From Glandiceps talaboti (lineage: Eukaryota; Hemichordata; Enteropneusta; Spengelidae), in assembly GCF_964340395.1 (NCBI RefSeq), contig NC_135551.1, positions 2,465,001 through 2,529,000 on the forward strand: a stretch of DNA of 64,000 nucleotides, in the 5' to 3' direction. Under the pieces are notes generated by a model. That model was not told the DNA's origin. It did no database searches and was given only the letters and a program-made list of their open reading frames with translations. Position numbers and translations under genes: made by a program. Numbering within the stretch: position 1 is the stretch's first letter; every line of letters begins with the position of its first letter. Shown one piece after another: positions 1 to 48,843 of the stretch.

Positions 1-350
1 TAGCTGAACAAATGTTCATGACATGAATGATCCCATCAGTAATATGCAAATTAGGGCTGAAAATGTGTGTTTTTGTCAAAAGTCTATAATTCCAAAAGTA
101 CTTGGTTGGGTTGGCTGAAAGTTCACAGGGATGTTTCTTGGGATGTACAAATCATGTGATATTAATTACATGATAATCCCATTAGTGATATGCAAATTAG
201 GGCTAAAAAAAACCATGATTTTTTAGGGTGAAATGTCTGTAGAAATATTGAGGCCAGATGAGTGCAGAATTGTTGTTTTATTGATCTGATTAAACCATTA
301 AAGATTTTATGGGGTACTTAAGGGGGAGGTGTCAAATTCAAAAAAGTCAA
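1..350. repeat. Fragment of interspersed GCAAATTAGG repeat family
   Basis: The text GATCCCATCAGTRATATGCAAATTAGG, here in two versions near 30 and 175, recurs near 5735, 5880, 29680, 45420 and 45560, usually followed by a phrase like GGTCAAAAATCTATAATTCC. It is therefore a dispersed repeat, not a gene. No coding capacity was seen. The fragment ends before the foldback element at 380. Confidence 0.7.
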
Positions 351-379
351 TAGATTTTTTTTATATTTTGCATACTTAA

Positions 380-725
380 AGTGGCCATATGGATGAGAAT
401 TTGGTATTTATTTTGGATTTTTATTTGATAAAACAGCTTCACCATGTTTTTCTACTTGAAAAAATAATGCAAAATAACATATACCAAGTCCATGTTCACA
501 TCTCAATAAACGGCAAAACATTAAACAATGTGTAAAATGTTTGTTATTGTACGTACAATAACAAACTTTTTACACTTTGTGCATCTTTTTGCAATGTATT
601 GAGTTATGAACATGGACTTGGTATATGTTATTTTGCATTATTTTTTCAAGTAGAAAAACATGGTGAAGCTGTTTTATCAAATAAAAATCCAAAATAAATA
701 CCAAATTCTCATCCATATGGCCACT
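380..725. mobile_element. 346-bp foldback MITE with TTAA flanks
   Basis: The whole segment is one inverted repeat centred on GTAC/GTAC at 552/553. The outer 120 or so bases of each arm read as exact reverse complements (starting AGTGGCCATATGG, ending CCATATGGCCACT). The inner parts have diverged, and the last 16 bases before the centre match again. TTAA lies on both sides (376-379 and 726-729), which fits a TTAA target duplication as used by piggyBac-type transposases, although the tips are not the usual CCCT of piggyBac. There is no ORF, so it would be non-autonomous. The superfamily assignment is inference. Confidence 0.8.
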
Positions 726-805
726 TTAAACATTGATATCTGAATATGTAAAAAATGCAGAGAAAATATTATGTCACCAGCTTTGTTTTCAGGATAATGA
801 CGTCA

Positions 806-1575
806 TAGTCATAATCATAATGATAATCTTTATTTCTTCTATAACACATTACATTTTTAAAATCTCAATGCGCTTCACAGACCATTTAAAGGGAAAAATG
901 GAAAAAGAGAGTTAAAAGTATACAAACACTGATAAAAATAATACTTGATTAAAAACTAATTGGAAAAAAAGAGTTAAACATATACAAATACTGGTCAAAA
1001 GTAATTCTGGATTCAAAAACTCATGATACACAATAAAAGGAGAAATTGTAACACTGACTATACTGAATAATAAAATGACTTAAAAAGAAATGTTTTCAAC
1101 GATTGTTTACAATTTTCCAGTGATTGAACCATCACATGTGATATACATTTGGTTGTCGTCAGCATCAAGCAATTCAAACCGTGATTTGTTATGATGTTCT
1201 CCAGTGATGCCACATAGAGACTATTAGAAGAGGTTCAAGAACTGACCCCTGGGGGACACCACAATCTAGGGACTGTAACTAACTCCTGGGGGACACCACA
1301 ATCTAGGGACTGTAACTAACTCCTGGGGGACACCACAATCTAGGGACTGTAACTAACTCCTGGGGGACACCACAATCTAGGGACTGTAACTCAATAAAAG
1401 GTTGAATCAATACTTGCAGATTGCAAACGACCCATCAAATAAGAATTAAACCCGAAATACCAAACCGATTACGTAACCTATGAAGCAAAATGTCATGGTC
1501 AATGGTGTCGAAGGCGGCCGACAGATCAAGTAAAATTAATATAACATCTTTACGTTTATCAAGAGATAAACTTCT
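806..1575 (-). mobile_element. Degenerate CR1-like LINE, RT fragment to 3' end
   Basis: On the - strand 1575-1440 encodes a reverse transcriptase stretch including [20 protein letters not shown]. This is nearly the same text as in the LINE at 8135-11318. The RT motif CGVPQGS follows, and the 3' end around 880-806 resembles that LINE's tail (a GCGCATTGAGAT-like segment, then AATAAAG and ATT-like triplets). The middle is deleted and full of stops, so this is a dead copy of the same family in the opposite orientation. Confidence 0.75.
1242..1390 (-). repeat. 37-bp tandem repeat of an RT motif segment
   Basis: Four tandem copies of a 37-bp unit carry, on the - strand, the codons for LDCGVPQGS-like reverse transcriptase sequence of the surrounding LINE remnant. 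The array is a local amplification after the element died, because 37 is not a multiple of three. Confidence 0.8.
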
Positions 1576-3589
1576 TGTATGTATATATATATATTTTTGG
1601 GTCAAAATAAATAGATTTACAACAATTAACTACAACATGATTTTTTGACAGTTAAAGATTATCCCCAGAACACCAAACAAACTTATGTATTTAAGTGCAA
1701 TGTATAGTAGGTCCAGACATATTGCTTTGTAATTTATATTCGTTATTTCATAAAATATTGTTATTTTGTCTCCAGCTGCTTTACTATTTTTTAAGAAAAA
1801 CGTAAGAAATTGCAAAAAAAAGATAAAAGTCTGATAGATTTTTTTAATACGCTGTATGCGTACAATGTATTATTCCAGCTATTTATCAATGACAAAAAAA
1901 TATGGGTCTCCACATCCGTTTAAATTATAGAATTTAAATTGTCACCCCACACCCCATCTAAATTTTGACATTTTCGACAGAAATATCGTATGAAATTTTG
2001 TTGCATTTTGACAAAAATTAAAATGAGCTTCTTTATTTTTGCACATATGTATAATGTACCAATGCCCCTTCATAATTATACAACAAAAATCATTGTGTGT
2101 ATGCCAACTTTAAAATGCCAGTAAAAAATGTGACCCCCCCATCCCATCAAAATTTCAACATTTTGGAACAAAAATCACATGAAATTGTACGATATTTGAA
2201 CACACAGGCACCAAGGGATATTTCTATCAGTACATATGTATATTTCTATCGGTACATATGTATGATAAATCAACTGAACTATTCATGTGCAGAGTTTATT
2301 TATGCCTCCAAAAGCCAAAGTGGTCATAATATTCAAACAATTTTGGACAAAATTCACACTAAATTGCTTAATATTGGAACACATAGGCACCAAGGGATAG
2401 TTGTCAGTACATAATTATGTATGATAAATCAAACACACTAGTGGCTAGGTCAATAGTTTAATGTAGGATAAACAGCTAAAAACTTTTAGTGAACCCCCAC
2501 CCCCTCTAACTTAATGGGCCAAAATTGAAAATGTCCATCCAATGTCAAATCAGTATGTAGTAATGCTATGAATACAAAGCCAGTATGTAGTTAGGAAAAA
2601 CAGTTCTTTTGTTGACACTTTATTTTAGTGCTGTGGTGTAGTGAAAATTCTTCCATTTCTCAATTTGGGGAAATTTTTAAAAAGATATAATTGCATGTTT
2701 AGGGATACAAACAGACCCATTAAATGTAAACTCGTTTCTGTAGGATGAGAGCTAGACAGCTAAAAAAAACCACAAAACCCAAAAGTAAAAGAATTTACAT
2801 TTTCATCCTACATTGAAATATATATATTGATCTCGCACCTTATATCTCCATTGTTGAAACAGTTAAATATGATTTCATGTAAGGAAATTGCTAGTGTTTA
2901 TTGCATAGTGTGGTCACTATGAAAAATAGAAAATAACTCATCAAATTATGAACTATAAATGATATTATCATTAGCTGTGGATCCACTGAATACGGCATCT
3001 AGTATATGGGGTGGCTCACTTGATGAGGTATTTTTAAATCACTCGAGAGCTGTCACATGACGTGGCATTCCCGCCATTACCGCATTGCCCATTGCAGCTA
3101 GTAGCAAGCTAGGCAGTGCAGACTGCCAACCGTACACAAATTTCTTTATGCCTCTAGCTCTACATATGTGGCACTGCACTGTGAGGAACCAAAAGCTACA
3201 ATGTATGCTACTTGATGTATTTATTGATTATGGGTACAAAAAATACATGTAGAACCCCTCATTGAAATCTTAATAGTAATGTTACCTTATTACTTCTTTC
3301 ATGGGAGACAATGTAAATAGATTTTATACAACTTGTATAATTTGTTGCAATTTGAACTGGAGGCTTTACTATACATAAACACTCAATAGAGTCAGTGTGA
3401 CTACAGTACTTGTATAGTTGGCGAGACAGATGAAAAATAATCTATTTTTGGTTGAATACATCTACTGAAAAACAAACTATGAATTCATTAATTTTAAATT
3501 GGCAGAATGTTACTATACTGATACAGGGATGTATAATGGCTGGGGTTCCATTGGGAATGAAAACATGTGTCAGAAACTCCTAGACTCCT
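1576..3589. other. Non-coding, no gene seen
   Basis: AT-rich sequence without a credible coding region. Two diverged direct repeats lie at about 2155-2275 and 2335-2435 and share GGCACCAAGGGATA and TATGTATGATAAATCAA. The 105-codon frame across this region follows the repeat and has no recognisable protein features. Confidence 0.6.
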
Positions 3590-3651
3590 AGTCCTGCTTG
3601 CAGACGGTGCACACTTGGAAGGGATGACTTATGCCGTATGCAAGCAGGACT
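3590..3651. repeat. Hairpin with 18-bp arms
   Basis: AGTCCTGCTTGCAGACGG (3590-3607) faces CCGTATGCAAGCAGGACT (3634-3651), complementary with one mismatch across a 26-base loop. It may be the tips of a very short element or a chance palindrome. The region 3652-4090 holds nothing recognisable. Confidence 0.55.
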
Positions 3652-4090
3652 ACTAGACCCCTAATGAAACCAAACAAGAGTTCACCATCGTGGGAGAGCA
3701 GAATACCATCAACAGAATAAGTTTTGGAAGCCTTTTACAAAAGAGTACTGTTATCAATTTGTTGTGGTGTTTTTTTTAAGGCCGGTAAATGACGATGTCA
3801 TCATGGTTGCATGATAAATTTTACTTGAGTTCAGGAGGTCAGGGACTGAAGTTTCTCAACCGACACGACGTGACCACAGATTACTAAGAAAGTAGCGGCG
3901 GAAAACATATAAAATGATAAATGATGTTTCAACTAGTAATAAAATGGCAAATTAGTTTCGCAAAACATCTTCAGTATGCTTGGAAAGTTTTTGAAAAACT
4001 TTGCGTAGTCCGATGATTTTATGTTTTGCTACTATTGTTTACGTACATTTGAATAATGTTTTTGTTGCAAATTTTTCACCATTGTTGTGT

Positions 4091-4360
4091 CTACGTGTAG
4101 TGTGGAAAATTATCAAATGCCAAAGATGATTTTATAGTGGTCAATATGTCACCTTCCCACGTCAAAAAACCACACTGGCTAAACCCGTCACTGGTATTAA
4201 AATTATATTCATGACAGTATAACTTCCTCTGTAGAGATAAAAGGTGTGAATAGTTTGTGGGCCACATTTCCAAACCGACAATATAGCCTCGGGAGTGTGG
4301 TTGATGATACATTTCATCAAGTCTAACATTTATAAAACAGCTCCTCTTTGAGTCATGCAT
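4091..4360 (-). CDS. Unrecognised 89-codon ORF, possible exon
   Basis: The frame starts at an ATG (4360) and reads to a stop at 4091. The product is mixed and soluble-looking, with stretches such as VRLDEMYHQPHSRGYIVGLE and LLSLQRKLYCHEYN that look less random than most short frames here. It has no membrane segment and no domain I can name. It could be the first exon of a divergent gene upstream of CPOX, a piece of a mobile element, or chance. Confidence 0.22.
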   Translation of the reverse strand: MHDSKRSCFINVRLDEMYHQPHSRGYIVGLEMWPTNYSHLLSLQRKLYCHEYNFNTSDGFSQCGFLTWEGDILTTIKSSLAFDNFPHYT

Positions 4361-4790
4361 GGTAGTAAAGCTAATTTTCTTCGCAAGGACTTCTGGAACT
4401 CAATTATACGAGATTGCCTTCCGTTCACCCCCTAAATCTCCAGGAGCACGTACTTTGCTTGAAAAACATCTAACACTTCAATTCAAAACACTTCCTGGTT
4501 TGTTTTGCATTCGAATGTTGACAAGAGCGCGAGTTTCTATTCAGTCTGTGCCAAAAGTTGAGTCGTTGACGTAATTCGAATTTGACACCTCCCACCTTAA
4601 CATAATGTAACAAGTTTGTGTGAATGGCACTTAAATTAATCTTTCCTTGAGGTTGCTTGGAAACATTGTCTACCTAACTTTAACACAGAACTACAGGTTG
4701 GTTGGTTCAAGGTGAAATGCTTGTCTGTCTGTTTTGTAGATGATGAGAGTGATTTTGGTACTGAGCTTTACCTCTCAAACTACCAGAGAT
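4361..4790. other. Non-coding, no gene seen
   Basis: A 71-codon frame at 4359-4574 (+) exists, but its composition is not protein-like and I see no splice context that supports it. No CPOX first exon (targeting sequence, then a segment ending next to AKICREL) was found here. Confidence 0.4.
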
Positions 4791-5960
<1,170 letters not shown>

Positions 5961-7354
5961 GTGAAAAATTAAGGGGTGGCTAATTTGCATAAATATAGCA
6001 TATTAATTTGCATGTATTTACATAACTGTGCAAGCAGTGTATTATACACTAGCTACTCAAATGATCCAGCACATTTTACTTTACTTGTAGAATTGTAAAA
6101 GCAGGGCCTGGTCTACTGTCCTGGGCTACTTGTAGTTTAGTAGTAAAATATTTATAAATATTTCTACAAATACAGACTGCTTCAAAATTCTTTCTATTGC
6201 GATGATTGCACAGACAGTTCAAGCTTTCTGTTTTTACCTCCAGCCCAGAACTTCAATGCCTTGGTGAAATCAAAGCGAAATCCTTCATATAAGTTTGTGT
6301 AAACTTCGTATATATTTACATGCAGGCATTGCATCTGTCCTAAATCTCGTGAAACGTAAGACTTACTATTAACTCGTGATAGTTAGTGATGTCATTAGCC
6401 GCCATATCGGAAAATGCATGTTTTTTCAGTCGCTTGAAATTTGTACAATGTTATACTACAAACTAAAAGTGTTTTCAGAGTAAAATTGAACACAAAGCTG
6501 ATGATTGGAAATTCTAGTGTATTAAACTCTTTTGACGATTCTTGGGAAACAAATGAACCTTATGATGTCAATCATGTCAATGACATTGAATATGTTTATC
6601 AGGCTTGTTGTTACGCAATCCTGTCGGCTTGTAGGTGTGAAATATGTTTATTATTTTGAGTCACACCTTGTGTTAGGACTCAAGCAACTAACAAGTCGTA
6701 ATTAGAACCATTTTTAGTTGTCAGACAACAGTGTATTAGCACATTATGTAAGCGCCTCCTTGTAAAACAATAAGTAGTGAGCATATATATAGTAGTGCCT
6801 AGCAACAAGACCACGCCCATAACAACAGTCCAATACAGTTATGCAACAATGCCGTTGACACTATTTTTATCTAATTTCCCTGTTGGATTCTGTAGTATGG
6901 TATTCCAATAGTTTTTTTCATTTGGGATTCCAGTAGTGTTTCTATAGAATTCTTGTATTCCAATAGCCTTTCTATGTTATTCCATGTTTTTCCAGTAATA
7001 TTCCTGTTGTTCATATAGTATTGGAATACATGTAGTTTTCCTGTCAGGTGAAATCAAATATGACACATTCACTATGACTGATTACAAAGCCTCAGATATG
7101 TACTTGGTTTGGTAATTACACTCTTGAGTATTGTACCAAAATAATTTGATGATGTTGACAAATATAAAACAAAAAGTCATATAAAAAAATGTGATAACTG
7201 TCTTTATCCAAAACTATTCTTATATGAAATATTATGTAGTCAATCTTTAATAGTAGTGCCTAAATAATCCACTAAAGTGCAGCCATCAGTTGTGTTCAAA
7301 TAAGGTTCAACAGATAAACAAGCTGAAAGTCTTAAAGTATAATTGTTTCCAATA
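5961..7354. other. Non-coding, no gene seen
   Basis: No exon was recognised. A short piece of the CCTAGCAACAAGACCACGCC repeat lies near 6797-6830, and degenerate ATTCCAGTA-like copies lie at 6890-7000. The 72-codon frame at 6441-6659 has no recognisable domain. Confidence 0.5.
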
Positions 7355-7537
7355 TTGACCAAATATGGTATCACCTTCTGTATTGACCAAATATGGTATT
7401 GTTGATCAACTCTTCAGTGTTAACCAAATATGGTATTGTTTGTTGACTATATTGTCAATATCAACCAAATATTGTATTGTTTATTGATTACATGTGTGTC
7501 TTCATTATTGACCAAATATGGTATTGTTTATTGACAG
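7355..7537 (+). repeat. Degenerate repeats abutting the CPOX exon 1 acceptor
   Basis: About five imperfect copies of a segment containing AACCAAATATGGTATTGTT run directly into the splice acceptor TTTATTGACAG of the first visible CPOX exon. Only the last copy ends in CAG. The array touches an intron-exon junction, as the cleaner arrays at exons 2, 3 and 6 do. Confidence 0.65.
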
Positions 7538-44924
<37,387 letters not shown>

Positions 44925-45025
44925 CATTAGTTCTAAAGTGTTCTGTCAACCTAGCAATCCTGCCAAATATGAAGATCAAAGTCATTACATGCGTAGTTGT
45001 ATGTGTCTATTCATAATACACTTTT

Positions 45026-45078
45026 TAGCACAACTGAACTGAGGTTCAATAGTGCTATAGGCATCGCCGGCGTCTGTC

Positions 45079-45172
<94 letters not shown>

Positions 45173-46104
45173 CAACTTAAAGTCAAAAACCGCTGAACCG
45201 ATTGCCATGATATTTGGTGGGTCCATTACCTTGGGTGTCTAGTTGGGAAATTGTTCAAATCAAAATGATCTTACCACCGGTTTGTGATTTGGGTAAAAAA
45301 ATGTGATTTTTGGTCAAAAAACTTAAACTCAAAAAACTGCTGGGCAGATTGGGCTGAAATTTGGGTGTAACATTCTTCAGGGTGTTTTTACTAAGAATTG
45401 TTCATGATATGATGGTCCCATCAGTGATATGCAAATTAGGGCTAAAATGTGTCTTTTGGTCAAAAATCTATCATTCCAAAACCACTGAGCAGATTGGGCT
45501 GAAATTTAATGGGAATGCATTTAGGGATGTATGGGCGAAGAAATATTAAACATACAATGATTCCATGAGTGATATGCAAATTAGGTGTAAAAATGTTCAT
45601 TTTTGGTCAAAAACTTATATCTCAAAAAGTACTTGGTCAATGAGTCTGAAACTTGGTGAGATGTTTCTGAAAGTGTTATTCTGCAGATTTTCTTCAAAAG
45701 ATGTTGACAAATTGGCCCTAGCAACCATGACCACGCCCTTAGCAACAACCAAATGGCAGTATATTTTGGTTAAATAACAACATCTTCTGGTAGGCAAGTG
45801 AGTAAACATTTAAAAAATGTATGCAAATATCCCTAGCAACCATGGCCACGGCCATACTAACAGCCAAACGGCCACATATTTCACAAAGATAACAGGGATT
45901 AATAGACAATTGAATAAACATTCAAAAATGTATGTAAATTTGCCTAGCAACAAGACCATGCCCATAGCAACAGCCAAATGATCATGTATATTGCAAAGGT
46001 AACAACAGAAATTGAAAGACAAATGAATAAAAACATTCCAAAAATGTATGCAAATGTGCCTAGCAACAAGACCACCCCCATAACAACAGCCAAATAATCA
46101 CATA
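45026..46104. repeat. Interspersed repeat with hairpin and TG run
   Basis: The longest copy in the window. It starts with an imperfect hairpin (TAGCACAACTGAAC 45026-45039, GTTCAATAGTGCTA 45044-45057), then GCATCGCCGGCGTCTGTCTG, (TG)n to 45169, AACAACTTAAAGTCAAAAAC, several GATATGCAAATTAGG phrases and about four repeats with CCTAGCAACAAGACC. It is cut at 46104 by the DIRS element and continues at 52184. Confidence 0.8.
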
Positions 46105-46241
46105 TTCTGTTTCCGGAAAGATACTCACCTAAATATTCTTACAATAGGATTTGCTTGCAATTCCCGATGCTTTTCCAATAAAAACTTTATTAATCTACCT
46201 CCTCCTACAATTACTGCCCTCAACGTTGGAAGACCAGTTGC
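46105..46241. repeat. DIRS left inverted terminal repeat
   Basis: Begins TTCTGTTTCCGG (unique tip). From about 46117 to 46241 it is the reverse complement of 52023-52150, including CAACGTTGGAAGACCAGTTG. Confidence 0.92.
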
Positions 46242-46512
46242 TTTTTTTGGAACACAGTGTGAAACACGTAGTGTTATCTAGTGTACCAGAAACCCGGTGT
46301 TTTTCCCCTGCTGATCAGTGAATTTTTGTGGTTTGCGGTTTTGTTGACAATATATTGTCTAGCAACCTTTTTGTAAATCTGTTCGCTGATTTTTCTTCAC
46401 TTTTTCTGTGAAGATTTTCGTTTTCTAGATCGTGGTAGTGTGGGCGGTTTTATTACCCGCCTTTCGTATATACCGTTTATTGATACATTGTTTTTTATTT
46501 CTCCCTATCATC
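46242..46512. other. DIRS 5' leader
   Basis: Between left terminal repeat and the Gag start codon. It is AT-rich and no separate gene was seen. Confidence 0.6.
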
Positions 46513-48843
46513 ATGCCTAAGGGTAAGAAGAAAGGGGATTGCGGTCATTCTATGGCAAATCGGGATGACCATTCTGTCTGCCGGAATTGTCGGCAGTGTT
46601 CTAGCGATGCTCCGTGCACTGTGTGTATGTCGTGGGACCCGCTATTGTGGGCCGAGCTCGGTTCGAGCGTCGATCACGGCAAAGGTAAGGAGACGCGTCG
46701 CAAAGGTAGGTCCATTTTGTCTAGTACTTCGCCAGCCGGTGCAGGCCATGCTATGTCTTCCCTTTCAGATTCAACAACAGGTAAGACTGCACCGACTGGG
46801 CAAAACCGTCCTTTTCAGGGCGAAACTAGTACCTCTACGTCAACTGGGGTGAATGGCGGTTCGTTAACTCAGCACCTTCACAACCAGTCTGATCGTAACG
46901 ACTCTCCGTTAATAGGCAATCGTAAGTCTGACACTGGTTCAACGCGATCTGCCTGTGTCGGTAGTCAAGGTAACGGTACTGAACCGGCTCCCTGTTTGTC
47001 TACCAGTCTAGGTAGTGGCTCCAATGTTATGAGAACGGAGACTTTTTGAGAGCCATTGTTAGGTAATACGCCAAGTAATACTACTAATAATGCTGTATTA
47101 CCAATGCCTGGCGATGAACGAGTGTCTGTGCGTCTTTCACCGCGACATCGTTCAGTTTCACGTTCACGTTCTCCGTCCCCGTGTAGGCGGAGGAGACGTG
47201 AGAGTCATGATAGTACGGTCTCGTCATCTTCTCATTCGGATTACAGTCCTCGTCGCTATAAAAGCAGGCGAGGTAGGTCTCTCTCTCGACATAAGAAATC
47301 ACGTCGAGGTCAGAGGTCACACAAACGAAAGCATTATCGTTCTTCCAGTTCCGAGTCACCCAGTTCTAGGTCGTCTTATTATAGACGTTCTAAACGGTAT
47401 AGGCGTCGACATTCATCATCGACATCACCGTCGGGTGACAGAAGGCGTTACCGACGTCACTATGACCATGAACGACGCATTGATTTGGATCGTCGACATG
47501 CTTACTATGACGAGAGCCGGCAAGGTGTAGAGCGCCACCAACGGCCAGAACCGGCAAGTCGTTCAGCTTATCATCAGCCTGCTTCTATTGATACAGAAGT
47601 CATTAGACAGGCAGTTTTAGAGGCTGTGTCGGCTCTCCACCCAGAATTAACACGTGCGGGGGCACCCACATCTGATATGAGCACAGGGGGTGCCACTCCT
47701 TTAAGTTCTCAACGTGTTTCTCACAGGGAGAGGATGACTGATCCTGATGCTATTTCAGTTGCAGCATCTCATAGCAAGGATTTTGGGGAATCCTCAGGGG
47801 AGGAAGAGAGGTCAAGAGGTCACAGTCCAACAATCTCTCGAGCCTCTTCCCCATGTAGGGAAGAAGAACCAGTGTTTGCATACAAGGATTGTATTCAGTG
47901 GGTTTACTCACACTTCCCAGCTGAGTGCACCCCTCCTAATTTGGTTCTTCCTCCTTTGTCTGAAACTGGTGCTGCCTTACGGGCTAGCAATCCCAAAGAC
48001 CAGTCAACCCCCTTGTCATTGCCTTATTCATCCCTGGTTCAGCCTCTTCATGATAAGATTTACCAGGAAGTGGTCGGCAGTGGAAAGGACCATACAGCCT
48101 TACGAGCTGGGGCCTATCCATGGTTTCGTTATGGGGGTAAGGCATACCGCACTCATTCATCACAACCAGCATGTTCACACCCCCCACTGGATGGTGATGT
48201 GGACGCAGTGGATCAGGATCCATCATCGTTCAGAGCTGTCTATATAGACAAAGCTCACATTAAAAAGTTGGGTGATTCGGCACATCAACAACTTTGTGTA
48301 ACGTCAACACTGAACTGGTTCCTAGCTGTTCTATTCAAAGAACTTCAGGCTGTAAATCTCAATAGTCCTAAAGTATCTCGAATTATTGAGATTGTGGATA
48401 AGGGTTTGTCTCATATAGCAGAGTCTGCTTGCAGAGAGTATACAACTCTCCAATTAATGGAGAGGGATGCCTTTTTGAAACGCAAATCTGTTTCATTGTC
48501 TTCCGAGTTGAAACAGGAAGCTCGTTTAGCTCCTATTGCCACAACCAGTCTGTTTGATGGTCGTCTCACTGCGCTAGCAGCACGTGCCAGTGAGGCTAAA
48601 CAGCGAGAACGCCTACTATGGGATAAACCTCCTACACCCCGTGTACAACAGCCTAGGGCAAAACAAGCTGGCAATCGACCAGTGCCCGTTGGACGAGGCA
48701 AGCAACCCAGTGTTCCTTACAAGTCCAAGACTTTTAATAGGGGTAGGGGACGAGGTAATGTGTCTAAGCCTAAGACCGACAACATGCCCAGACCGTTCTC
48801 GGATTCTGCAGGTAGGGGGTCAGGGAGTGCTCAGCGCTCCTGA
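46513..48843 (+). CDS. DIRS ORF1, Gag-like, with one in-frame TGA
   Basis: The ATG at 46513 (MPKGKKKGDCGHSMANRDD) is chosen because a lysine-rich start followed by a Cys/His cluster (CGH, CRNCRQC, CTVCMSW) is common in DIRS Gag-like proteins. After 178 codons a TGA (47047-47049) interrupts, and the same frame continues for 597 codons to a stop at 48841-48843. The middle is extremely Arg/Ser-rich (RSVSRSRSPSPCRRRRRES), an RNA-binding type of composition. The later part is more ordinary (SAHQQLCVTSTLNWFLAVLF) and ends in Gly/Arg-rich text. The stop may be a mutation or a readthrough site. The end overlaps the RT frame. Confidence 0.85.

Noticed and set aside
47084-47359. ORF on the - strand inside DIRS ORF1, and similar shadows across the element
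   Set aside because: Antisense shadows of the Arg/Ser-rich Gag-like region and of RT; no features of their own.
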